Shown: positions 8,085 to 15,794 of the stretch, in pieces
Position numbering within the stretch: position 1 is the first letter of the stretch
Layout of the letters: every line of letters starts with the position of its first letter
Assembly: GCF_009765685.1 (NCBI RefSeq)
Contig: NZ_LMUY01000048.1
Coordinates: forward strand, 1 to 41,378
DNA: 41,378 nt
From: Acidisphaera sp. L21
GTDB taxonomy: Bacteria > Pseudomonadota > Alphaproteobacteria > Acetobacterales > Acetobacteraceae
Direction of reading: 5' to 3'
Notes under the pieces: model-generated
What the model saw: only the letters and a program-made list of their open reading frames with translations
What the model was told of the DNA's origin: nothing
Databases searched by the model: none
Position numbers and translations under genes: made by a program

Positions 8085-8972
8085 ATGGCGAGTTGGCAGG
8101 CTCACCTGACCGTTTTATTTCTGAAATGGCAGGTCAAACGCAAAATCCGCGGCGAAACCGACGTATTCCGCGCCCGCGCGACGATGGACCGGTTCAAGCA
8201 CCGCGTGTCCGCCGGTTTAGCTGCATCTGAGGACAGCATTGGCGGGATCAAGGGCGAGTGGGTCCGCTCGGTCTCCGGGGTCAAATCGGGCACGTTGCTC
8301 TATCTGCATGGCGGCGGCTACTTCGCTTGCTCTCCCCAAACCCACCGACCGATCACCTGCGCCTTTGCCGCCGCCGGGTTGGCAGTATTTGCACCGGAAT
8401 ATCGCCTGGCGCCGGAACACCCGTTTCCCGCCGCAATCGACGATGCCGTCGCCGCCTATCGCGGGCTGTTGGCGCAGGGCATTCCAGCACGCTCGATCGT
8501 CGTGGCTGGTGATTCTGCCGGGGGCGGACTGGCCCTGGCGCTGTTGCTGAGCCTTCGCGACGCCGGGGATAAACTACCGGCCGCCGCCATGCTGTTCTCC
8601 CCCTGGACCGATCTGGCGGGCACGGGCGATAGCCTGCGCGTCAATCACCATCGCGACGCCATGTTCGTCGGCGAGGGCATGGAGCGCGCGGCATCGCCCT
8701 ACCTCGCAGGCACCGATCCGTATCACCCGCTCGCATCCCCGGTTTATGCCGAACTTGGCGATCTGCCGCCGCTGCTGGTGCATGTCGGGTCATACGAAGT
8801 GTTGCTCGACGATAGTCGCCGGGTCGTGGAGCGCGCCCAGCAAGCGGGAACGGATGCGACGATGCGGACCTGGCCGGTGGTGCCGCATGTATGGCAGCTC
8901 TTTCGAATGCCCGAGGCCCAGCATTCGATGCAGTTGGCGACCGCATTCCTGTTGCAGCATCTTCGCACGTGA
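8085..8972 (+). CDS. Alpha/beta hydrolase, HSL-type (family IV) esterase
   Basis: This 295-residue protein has the hormone-sensitive-lipase signature: oxyanion-hole HGGGY at 75-79, nucleophile S144 in GDSAGGG, and catalytic H268 in VPHVW. The acidic member is E238 or D242 in SYEVLLDDS. YRLAPEHPFPAA (106-117) is also typical. It should hydrolyse short-chain acyl esters in the cytosol; the natural substrate is unknown. The N-terminal 30 residues form an amphipathic cap helix region. ATG 8085 is the first good start, without a strong ribosome-binding site. It appears to be a single-gene unit between non-coding DNA and the amidohydrolase gene. Confidence 0.93.
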   Translation: MASWQAHLTVLFLKWQVKRKIRGETDVFRARATMDRFKHRVSAGLAASEDSIGGIKGEWVRSVSGVKSGTLLYLHGGGYFACSPQTHRPITCAFAAAGLAVFAPEYRLAPEHPFPAAIDDAVAAYRGLLAQGIPARSIVVAGDSAGGGLALALLLSLRDAGDKLPAAAMLFSPWTDLAGTGDSLRVNHHRDAMFVGEGMERAASPYLAGTDPYHPLASPVYAELGDLPPLLVHVGSYEVLLDDSRRVVERAQQAGTDATMRTWPVVPHVWQLFRMPEAQHSMQLATAFLLQHLRT

Positions 8973-9080
8973 ATACAACGCGATAACACCCGACCTTCAA
9001 ATGCCGTAGCATCTTCTCCTGCGTCCCCCCATTGGACTTCGCCCCCCGACACGCGCTAACTCGCGGTGAAGGAGAGCCCC

Positions 9081-10511
9081 ATGCAAAACGCCGAACAGAT
9101 ATGGAACCTGGTGGACGCCAAGCGCGACGCATTCGCCGCCCTGGCCGACCGCGTGTGGGGCATGCCCGAGACGTGCTACACCGAGCACCGCTCCGTCGCC
9201 GAGCATATCGCCGAATTGAACCGCCAAGGCTTCAAGGTGACCGAGAACCTGGCCGACATCCCCACCGCCGTCATGGGCGAGGCCGGTGAGGGTGGCCCGG
9301 TGATCGCGATCCTGGGCGAATACGACGCCCTGCCCGGCCTGAGTCAGGAGGCAGACGTGGCGGAGCACCGGCCTATCCCGGGCAACGGCAACGGCCATGG
9401 TTGCGGCCACAACCTCCTCGGCTCCGCCGCCCTGCTGGCCGCCACCGCGGTGAAGGATTGGCTGGCGGAAACCGGCACGCCGGGCCGCGTCCGCTATTAC
9501 GGCTGCCCCGCGGAGGAAGGCGGCGCGGCGAAGGCGTTCATGGTGCGCGAGGGTGCATTCAACGACGTCGACATCGCCATCACCTGGCACCCGAACGCCT
9601 TCAACGAAGTGGCACCCGCCCTGTCGCTCGCCAACACCCGGGTCGATTTCCTGTTCACCGGCCGCGCCTCCCACGCCGCCGCCTCGCCGCATCTCGGCCG
9701 CTCCGCACTGGATGCGGTGGAACTGATGAATGTCGGCGTGAACTACATGCGGGAACACATGCCATCCGACGCCCGCATCCACTACGCCATGATCGACGGC
9801 GGCGGCATCGCGCCAAACGTGGTGCAGGCGAAGGCGCGGGTCCGCTACTCCGTCCGCGCACCCGAACTGCCGGTGATGCTGGCCCTGCTCGAACGGGTGA
9901 AGAACGTCGCCCGCGGTGCGGCGCTGATGACGGAGACGCAACTCGACATCCAGGTGCTGGGCGCGGTCTCCAACCTGCTGGCCAACCCGCCGCTGGAACA
10001 GGCAATGTTCGAGGCGATGCAGCGCCTGGGCGCCCCCGAGTGGGACGAGTCGGAGAAGGCATTCGCCAAGAAGATCCAGGGCACGCTGGCGCCGGAGGAT
10101 CTGTCCACCGCATACCGCCGGGTCGGCATCGGGCCGAAGGCGGACACGCCGCTGCATGACGGTGTCGTGCCGCTGGGAACCCAGGGCGTGCCAATGATCG
10201 GCTCCACCGATGTCGGCGACGTGAGTTGGGTCGTGCCTACCGTGCAGGCCCACGCCGCCACGTACGCCATCGGCACGCCGGGGCATTCCTGGCAGCTCAC
10301 CGCGCAGGGCAAAAACACGGCCGCGCATAAGGGCATGACCTTCGTGGCCAAGGTGATGGCCGCCACCGCGATCGACGCCGCGCAGAACCCGGCGCTGATC
10401 CAGCGTGCCAAGGCCGACCTGGCGGAGCGTACGGCGGCCAGCCCCTACATCTGCCCCATCCCCGAAGGCATCCCGCCGCCGATCGCCGCCATGTCGCTGG
10501 CGTCCTCGTAA
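9081..10511 (+). CDS. M20-family amidohydrolase (AbgB-like)
   Basis: 476 residues. Metal-binding motifs of the M20 amidohydrolases are present: GNGHGCGHNLLG with C108 and H110, the glutamate pair E145/E146 in PAEEGG, H170 in ITWHPNAF, and a C-terminal GHSWQ. The lid/dimerisation domain lies at about 180-300. The family cleaves N-acyl or aminobenzoyl-amino acids; AbgB hydrolyses p-aminobenzoyl-glutamate together with AbgA. No AbgA or AbgT gene is nearby, so the substrate is open. ATG 9081 is chosen over GTG 9066 because AAGGAG sits seven bases upstream of it. Its stop shares a base with the nitroreductase start (TAATG). Confidence 0.9.
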   Translation: MQNAEQIWNLVDAKRDAFAALADRVWGMPETCYTEHRSVAEHIAELNRQGFKVTENLADIPTAVMGEAGEGGPVIAILGEYDALPGLSQEADVAEHRPIPGNGNGHGCGHNLLGSAALLAATAVKDWLAETGTPGRVRYYGCPAEEGGAAKAFMVREGAFNDVDIAITWHPNAFNEVAPALSLANTRVDFLFTGRASHAAASPHLGRSALDAVELMNVGVNYMREHMPSDARIHYAMIDGGGIAPNVVQAKARVRYSVRAPELPVMLALLERVKNVARGAALMTETQLDIQVLGAVSNLLANPPLEQAMFEAMQRLGAPEWDESEKAFAKKIQGTLAPEDLSTAYRRVGIGPKADTPLHDGVVPLGTQGVPMIGSTDVGDVSWVVPTVQAHAATYAIGTPGHSWQLTAQGKNTAAHKGMTFVAKVMAATAIDAAQNPALIQRAKADLAERTAASPYICPIPEGIPPPIAAMSLASS

Positions 10512-11086
10512 TGCTGGACGTCAGGGACACCACGCTGGACCTGCTGATGTCCCGCGTGTCCACCGGCGCGTTGAAGGCGCCGGCGCCGGACGCCCAGGCA
10601 CTGCAGCAAATCGTCGCCGCCGGGCTGCGCGCCCCGGAACATGGTAAGCTGCGGCCTTGGCGCTTCATCGCCATTTCCGGCGACGCGAAGGCCCGCTTCG
10701 TCGACCTGGTCATCGCCGCAATGCAGGCGCGGGACCCGGATGTAGCCCAGTCCGAATTGGACCGCACCCGCGGCAAGCTATCGGCGCCGCCGATGATCCT
10801 GGCGCTGGGGGTTCACATCACTCCGGCGCATAAGATCCCGGAAATAGAGCAGATCCAGACCGTCGGCGCCGCCGCGATGAACATGCTGAACGCTGCCCAC
10901 GCACTCGGCTATGCCGGCAAGTGGATCACAGGCCCGAACGCCTACGACCCGGCGGTCAGCACCGCGCTCGGCCTGCCGCCGCCGCATCGCCTTGCCGGCT
11001 TCCTGTATCTGGGCACGCCAGACGGCCCACTGCCGGAGGTCAAGCGGCCGGCCGTGGCGGATTACCTGACGGAGTGGGCCGGCTAG
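10511..11086 (+). CDS. Nitroreductase-family protein (YdjA-like)
   Basis: A 191-residue FMN-binding nitroreductase of the short YdjA type. Recognisable sections are LLMSRVSTGALKAPAPDA near the N-terminus (the usual R-S/T flavin-contact segment, here modified), RAPEHGKLRPWRF (41-53), and GAAAMNMLNAAHALGYAGKW (119-138) in the conserved core. The family reduces nitro or quinone substrates with NAD(P)H. Start ATG 10511 overlaps the amidohydrolase stop by one base, so the two are translationally coupled, but a common pathway is not evident. It ends five bases before a convergent gene. Confidence 0.88.
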   Translation: MLDVRDTTLDLLMSRVSTGALKAPAPDAQALQQIVAAGLRAPEHGKLRPWRFIAISGDAKARFVDLVIAAMQARDPDVAQSELDRTRGKLSAPPMILALGVHITPAHKIPEIEQIQTVGAAAMNMLNAAHALGYAGKWITGPNAYDPAVSTALGLPPPHRLAGFLYLGTPDGPLPEVKRPAVADYLTEWAG

Positions 11087-11090
11087 CCCC

Positions 11091-11744
11091 CTACTTCCCC
11101 GTCACGATCGCGGTCGGGATCAGCGGATCATCGATCTCCGGCCGGCCGGCGATGTGCTGGTAGGTGCCATACAGCAGCACGCCGGAGGGAAAATCCTTCC
11201 ATATCGTGCTCACCGAACGGTAGTTGTTGCCGTTGGCACCCTCGCGATAGTGGCTGATCTTCAGCGCGCGATACGCCTTGCCCAGCAGGGCGATATCCTC
11301 GACCCCATCGTTGCGCACCAGATCGTGCCACTGGTTGCCTGTGGTCATGCTGGTGTCGAACCCGGCTATCGAGCCACTGGGGCCGTTGATGACCTGGCGC
11401 AGGGCGGCATGCCCATCATCCGCGCCGGGCCAGTCGGTGACCCAGATGTCGAACCAGGCCTTCACCGTCTCGCCGCCCACCTTCATGACGCATAGCTCGG
11501 GGTTGGACGGGTCGGCTCCCAGGAACTCGAAATCGGGCCCGCCTTTCTGCGCCACGCTGGTGCCGGCGGCGGCGCAGGCCGGCGGCACCTCGTGCCCATC
11601 CGTCGGATGCACGTTGCCGCCCAGGATCATCGGCGGGTAGTTGGCCGCCGCCGCCTGGACGGAGGCAGGAAGCGATGCCGGCCCGCCAGCAACGCAGCCA
11701 GTCGCAGCCAGGGCCAGCGCCGCCCATCCCGCCTTCAACGTCAT
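11091..11744 (-). CDS. Putative lipoprotein of unknown function
   Basis: 217 residues. The N-terminus is a lipoprotein signal with lipobox LAATGC (Cys17). The mature part has several Trp/Tyr-rich sections (WFDIWVTDWPGADD, NQWHDLVRNDG, STIWKDFPSGVLLYGTYQHI), reading like a compact beta-rich periplasmic domain. No CxxCH heme motif is present. I do not recognise the family. ATG 11744 has GAGGAG eight bases upstream. It lies head-to-tail after yajC with a 28-base gap and so may share the yajC promoter; a role beside the Sec translocon is not implied. Confidence 0.75.
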   Translation of the reverse strand: MTLKAGWAALALAATGCVAGGPASLPASVQAAAANYPPMILGGNVHPTDGHEVPPACAAAGTSVAQKGGPDFEFLGADPSNPELCVMKVGGETVKAWFDIWVTDWPGADDGHAALRQVINGPSGSIAGFDTSMTTGNQWHDLVRNDGVEDIALLGKAYRALKISHYREGANGNNYRSVSTIWKDFPSGVLLYGTYQHIAGRPEIDDPLIPTAIVTGK

Positions 11745-11772
11745 CTCGGCTCTCCTCGTTACGGAGGACAGC

Positions 11773-12111
11773 CTATTTCTTCGTGTCGTTCGCCGCCACC
11801 GGGTCGATGACGGTGTTGATGGTCTCGCGCACCGCGATCACGCGCACGTTCGGGGCCAGTTCGATCTCGACCTCGTTGCTGCCCTCCTTCACGCGCTGCA
11901 CCACGCCGACCAGGCCGCCGCCGGTGACGATCTTGTCGCCGCGCCGCAGGTTGGACAGGCGGGCCTTCAGCTTCTTCTGTGCGGTCTGTTGCGGGCGAAT
12001 GAGCAGGAAATAGAACACGCCGAAGATCAAGACGATCGGCAAGAACTGGGAATACTGCGCAAATGCGCCGCCCAGATCGAATCCCTGGGCGTGGGCGGGG
12101 CTGATGAACAT
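11773..12111 (-). CDS. yajC: Preprotein translocase subunit YajC
   Basis: At 112 residues this has the YajC plan: a short periplasmic N-terminus (MFISPAHAQG), one TM helix (about 20-40, FLPIVLIFGVFYFLLIRPQQ), then a cytosolic domain with LRRGDKIVTGGGLVGVV (55-71) and a conserved end. YajC associates with SecDF in the Sec export machinery. The usual secD and secF genes do not follow; an orphan lipoprotein gene does, which is unusual for an alphaproteobacterium. It diverges from the DUF815 gene, as yajC often does in this group. Confidence 0.96.
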   Translation of the reverse strand: MFISPAHAQGFDLGGAFAQYSQFLPIVLIFGVFYFLLIRPQQTAQKKLKARLSNLRRGDKIVTGGGLVGVVQRVKEGSNEVEIELAPNVRVIAVRETINTVIDPVAANDTKK

Positions 12112-12185
12112 ATGGGGGGTCCGGGTTGCGGTGATTGGCGGCGGACCATAGTTTGCCCGGCCCTCCCGTCAAGCCGAGGCCTATA

Positions 12186-13055
12186 TTGGACGCAAATCTT
12201 GCCCCCCTGCTCGCCCGCATCGCCGATGCCCTGGAACGCCTGGCGCCCCCGCCACCGGCTGCCGTGGCGTTGGCGGACGCCAATGCGTTCGTCTGGCATC
12301 CGGAGGGCGCGCGGCTGCAGCCTGTCGCTCACGTCGCCCATGTCCGGCTGGATCTGCTGCAGGGGGTGCAACAGCAGCAGCAACGCCTGGTCGCCAACAC
12401 CATGCGCTTCGCCGCCGGGTTCCCCGCCAACAACGCCATGCTGTGGGGCGCGCGCGGCATGGGTAAATCGTCCCTGGTGAAGGCCGCCCATGCCGAGGCA
12501 CTCACCCGCTTCCCCGACAGCCTCGCGCTGATCGAGATCGCGCGGGAAGACATCGTCACCCTGCCCGGCCTGCTGAACCTGCTCCGCGCCAGCGACCGCC
12601 GCTGCCTGGTGTTCTGCGACGATCTTTCCTTCGAACGTGAAGATGCCGACTACAAGGCATTGAAATCCGTGCTGGATGGCGGGATCGAAGGCCGCCCCCC
12701 GAACGTGCTGTTCTACGCCACCTCCAACCGTCGCCACCTGATGCCGCGCGACATGATCGATAACGAACGCGGCAGCGCCATCAACCCCGGCGAGGCGGTG
12801 GAGGAGAAAGTCTCCCTCTCCGACCGGTTCGGCCTATGGATTGGGTTTCACAATTGCGACCAGCCGACCTATCTGGCGATGGTCGAGGGCTACGCACGCG
12901 AGTTCAACCTGCCCATCGATCCGGCGGCGCTGCAGGCGGAGGCGATCGCCTGGTCCGCCGGGCGCGGTGGGCGGTCCGGCCGGGTGGCCTGGCAATTCAT
13001 CCAGGACCTGGCCGGGCGGATGGGCGTGAGCGAGAGGAAGGAACCAGCCACATGA
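12186..13055 (+). CDS. DUF815 AAA+ ATPase
   Basis: Walker A is GARGMGKSS (about residues 88-96 from the TTG start), Walker B lies in CLVFCDDLSF, and NVLFYATSNRRHLMPRDM contains the sensor-1 Asn. This is the DUF815 (formerly YcaJ-unrelated) AAA family found beside yajC in alphaproteobacteria; the biochemical role is unknown. No ATG begins the frame. TTG 12186 has GAGG six bases upstream and is preferred; TTG 12135 or 12153 would add up to 17 residues. The stop overlaps the next gene by four bases (ATGA), so the ATPase and the metallo-hydrolase are coupled. Confidence 0.9.
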   Translation: MDANLAPLLARIADALERLAPPPPAAVALADANAFVWHPEGARLQPVAHVAHVRLDLLQGVQQQQQRLVANTMRFAAGFPANNAMLWGARGMGKSSLVKAAHAEALTRFPDSLALIEIAREDIVTLPGLLNLLRASDRRCLVFCDDLSFEREDADYKALKSVLDGGIEGRPPNVLFYATSNRRHLMPRDMIDNERGSAINPGEAVEEKVSLSDRFGLWIGFHNCDQPTYLAMVEGYAREFNLPIDPAALQAEAIAWSAGRGGRSGRVAWQFIQDLAGRMGVSERKEPAT

Positions 13056-13930
13056 TCTCAACCGAACAGGCACCCGGCATCTATCGCCACCGCATCGGCG
13101 ACGTTCTGGTGACGGTGCTGCACGATGGCGAGCTGACCATCTCACCCAGCTTCTTGCAGAACACGACGGCGGCGGAGGTGGAGGCGCTGATGCGCGCCGC
13201 CGGTCGCCGGCCGCCGTTCAACACGGCGGTGAACGTGTTTCTGCTGCAATGGCCTGGCCGCACCGTGCTGGTGGACACCGGCTATGGCGGGTTCGGGGGG
13301 CCAACCGCCGGCCGCCTGCTGCGCAACCTGCAGGAGGCGGGGGTGTCCACCGCAGACATCGACGCCGTGCTTCTCACCCACATCCACTCCGACCATGCCG
13401 GCGGGCTGATCGACGCGGACGGCCTGGCCGTCTTCGCCGAGGCCGAATTGGTGGTGCCAGAGGTGGAGATCGCGTTCTGGTACGACGACGCCAACATGGC
13501 CGCGCTGCCCGAATTTCGCCACCGCGGGTTCAAGTTCGCCCGCCAAACCACCGCGCCCTACGCCGACCGCACCCGCCGCTTCACCGGCACCGAACCGCTA
13601 CCGGGGATCGAGGCCATTCCCCTGCCTGGCCACACGCCGGGCCACACCGGCTACTTCGTTGGAACGGGGGCGGACCGGCTGCTCATCTGGGGCGACATCT
13701 TCCACGTGCCGGACGTGCAGGCCGCCCGGCCGGAAGTGACGCTGCCCTATGACCTGGACCCGGCGCGGGCCGCCAAGACGCGGCTGGAGATACTGGAGCG
13801 CGCCGTGGCGGAGGACATGCTGGTCGCGGGCATGCACATGCACTTCCCCGGGCTCGGCCGCATCGCCCGCGCAGGCGCCGGGTTCGTCGTGCAGCCGCAA
13901 GTCTGGTCGAGCGAGTTGCCGCCCGGCTGA
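13052..13930 (+). CDS. Metallo-beta-lactamase-fold hydrolase
   Basis: 292 residues with the MBL metal site H110-x-H112-x-D114-H115 (THIHSDHAGG), H194 in LPGHTPGH, D215 in WGDIFH, and a late His in AGMHMHFPG. The N-terminal 60 residues form the extra strand region usual in the lactonase/arylsulfatase-like group of this superfamily. Quorum-quenching lactonase or another ester hydrolase is possible; nothing fixes the substrate. No signal peptide is seen, so it should be cytosolic. GAGGAAGGAA precedes ATG 13052, and the start overlaps the ATPase stop. Confidence 0.93.
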   Translation: MISTEQAPGIYRHRIGDVLVTVLHDGELTISPSFLQNTTAAEVEALMRAAGRRPPFNTAVNVFLLQWPGRTVLVDTGYGGFGGPTAGRLLRNLQEAGVSTADIDAVLLTHIHSDHAGGLIDADGLAVFAEAELVVPEVEIAFWYDDANMAALPEFRHRGFKFARQTTAPYADRTRRFTGTEPLPGIEAIPLPGHTPGHTGYFVGTGADRLLIWGDIFHVPDVQAARPEVTLPYDLDPARAAKTRLEILERAVAEDMLVAGMHMHFPGLGRIARAGAGFVVQPQVWSSELPPG

Positions 13931-13975
13931 CCCAGCCGCCTTGCCATAACCGGTGGGGCGGGCCAGACAGCCGCC

Positions 13976-15775
13976 ATGGCCCCACCTCTTTTGCTACTTC
14001 AGGACATCAACACCACGCTGGGCACCCAGGCCCTGCTGGATGGCGCGTCGATCGGCGTGTCCGCGGGGGAGCGGATTTGCCTGGTCGGGCGCAACGGGTC
14101 TGGCAAATCCACCCTGCTGAAGATCGCCGCGGGGATGCTGCGGCCGGATGGCGGCACGCGGTTCGTGCAGCCCGGCACCACCATGCGCTATTTGCCGCAG
14201 GAGCCGGATCTGTCCGGCTTCGCCACCACGCTGGACTACGTGCAGGACGGCCTGGGCCCCAGCGACGACGAGCACCGCGGCCCGGCGCTGTTGGACCGGC
14301 TGGGCCTGACGGGATACGAGAGCCCGGCCAACCTCTCCGGCGGCGAGGCCCGGCGTGCGGCGCTTGCCCGTGCGCTGGCGCCCTCTCCCGACCTGCTGTT
14401 GCTGGACGAGCCGACCAACCACCTGGACCTGCCGGCCATCGAGTGGCTGGAGAAGGAACTGGCCAGCCTGCGCGCCGGCATCGTGCTCATCAGCCATGAC
14501 CGCCGCATGCTGCAGAATGTCGGCCGCAGCGTCATCTGGCTAGAGGGCGGGATCACCCGCCGCATGGATCGCGGCTTCGAACATTTCGAGGCATGGCGCG
14601 AAGAAGTGGCCGAGCAGGAGGCGCGCGACCGGCAGAAGCTGAACCGCCAGATCGTGCGGGAAGAACACTGGATCACCTACGGCGTCACCGCCCGGCGCAA
14701 GCGCAACGTGCGCCGCGTGGCCGAACTGGCGGCGCTGCGGCAGAAGCGGCGCGAGGCCGGCGGCCCCGGCAACACGCTGAAGCTGGCCGCCGCTGACGGC
14801 GAGGTCTCGGGCAAGCAGGTCGTGGTGGCGGAACACGCCAGCAAATCCTATGGCGAGCGCCCCATCGTGAAGGACCTGTCGCTGCGGGTACTCCGTGGCG
14901 ACCGGCTGGGCATCGTCGGGCCGAACGGCGCTGGCAAGACCACGCTGCTGCGGCTGATGACCGGACTGGACGAGCCGGACACCGGCTCCATGGTGCTGGG
15001 CACCAACCTGCAACCGGTGACGCTCGACCAGCAGCGCGCCGCGCTAGATCCGGCGACCACCCTGCAGGACACGCTGACGGGCGGCGATGGCGACCAGGTC
15101 ACCGTGGCCGGGCAGAAGCGTCACGTCGTCGGCTACATGAAGGACTTCCTGTTCCAGCCCGAACAGGCGCGCACCCCCGTCGGCATGCTGTCCGGCGGCG
15201 AGCGCGGGCGATTGCTGCTTGCCTGCGCGCTGGCCCGCCCATCCAACCTGCTGATCCTGGACGAGCCGACCAACGATCTGGATCTGGAAACCCTGGACCT
15301 TCTGCAGGAGCTGCTGGCCGATTACAGCGGCACCGTTCTGCTGGTGAGCCACGACCGTGACTTCCTGGATCGGGTCGTCACCTCCACCCTGGCGTCCGAA
15401 GGCGCCGGGCAATGGACGGAGTATGCCGGCGGCTACAGCGACATGCTGCTCCAGCGAGGACCCACGGAAGCGGAGACGGTGCGGCAAGCTGCAAAGGCGG
15501 CGAAGCCACGCACGGGCACCCGCGCGCCCAAAATGTCGTTCAAAGACAAACTGGCGCTCGAATCGCTTCCGGCCGAGATCGGCAAGCTGGAGCATCGCGT
15601 GCGCGCCTTGCAAACCGAGCTGGCCGACCCGGATTTGTATCGTCGCCGCGTCACCCGGTTCAAGGAAGCCACTGCGGCACTAGCGGCAGCGCAGGCAGAA
15701 CTGGCAAAATCGGAGGAACGTTGGTTAGAATTGGAGGCCATGCGTGAAATGATGGCGACCAACGACCAAGCCTGA
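13976..15775 (+). CDS. ABC-F family ATPase, Uup-like
   Basis: 599 residues with two ABC domains and no TM segments. Walker A motifs are GRNGSGKS (38-45) and GPNGAGKT (315-322), signatures are LSGGEARRA (near 120) and LSGGERGRL (near 406), and Walker B/LLLDEPTNHLD and ILDEPTNDLD follow. The linker (about 195-265) is helical and basic. A C-terminal coiled coil (about 520-590) with alternating Leu and charged residues matches Uup rather than EttA. ABC-F proteins act on ribosomes; Uup is also tied to transposon excision control and recombination. Paralogues with this tail are common, so the exact orthology is a family-level call. Confidence 0.92.
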   Translation: MAPPLLLLQDINTTLGTQALLDGASIGVSAGERICLVGRNGSGKSTLLKIAAGMLRPDGGTRFVQPGTTMRYLPQEPDLSGFATTLDYVQDGLGPSDDEHRGPALLDRLGLTGYESPANLSGGEARRAALARALAPSPDLLLLDEPTNHLDLPAIEWLEKELASLRAGIVLISHDRRMLQNVGRSVIWLEGGITRRMDRGFEHFEAWREEVAEQEARDRQKLNRQIVREEHWITYGVTARRKRNVRRVAELAALRQKRREAGGPGNTLKLAAADGEVSGKQVVVAEHASKSYGERPIVKDLSLRVLRGDRLGIVGPNGAGKTTLLRLMTGLDEPDTGSMVLGTNLQPVTLDQQRAALDPATTLQDTLTGGDGDQVTVAGQKRHVVGYMKDFLFQPEQARTPVGMLSGGERGRLLLACALARPSNLLILDEPTNDLDLETLDLLQELLADYSGTVLLVSHDRDFLDRVVTSTLASEGAGQWTEYAGGYSDMLLQRGPTEAETVRQAAKAAKPRTGTRAPKMSFKDKLALESLPAEIGKLEHRVRALQTELADPDLYRRRVTRFKEATAALAAAQAELAKSEERWLELEAMREMMATNDQA

Positions 15776-15794
15776 ATAATCATTTTGGAGCGCG

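Noticed and set aside
8997-10328. 443-residue minus-strand open frame
   Set aside because: Antisense to the amidohydrolase gene, Arg/Gly/His-rich composition typical of a shadow frame in high-GC DNA, no family similarity.
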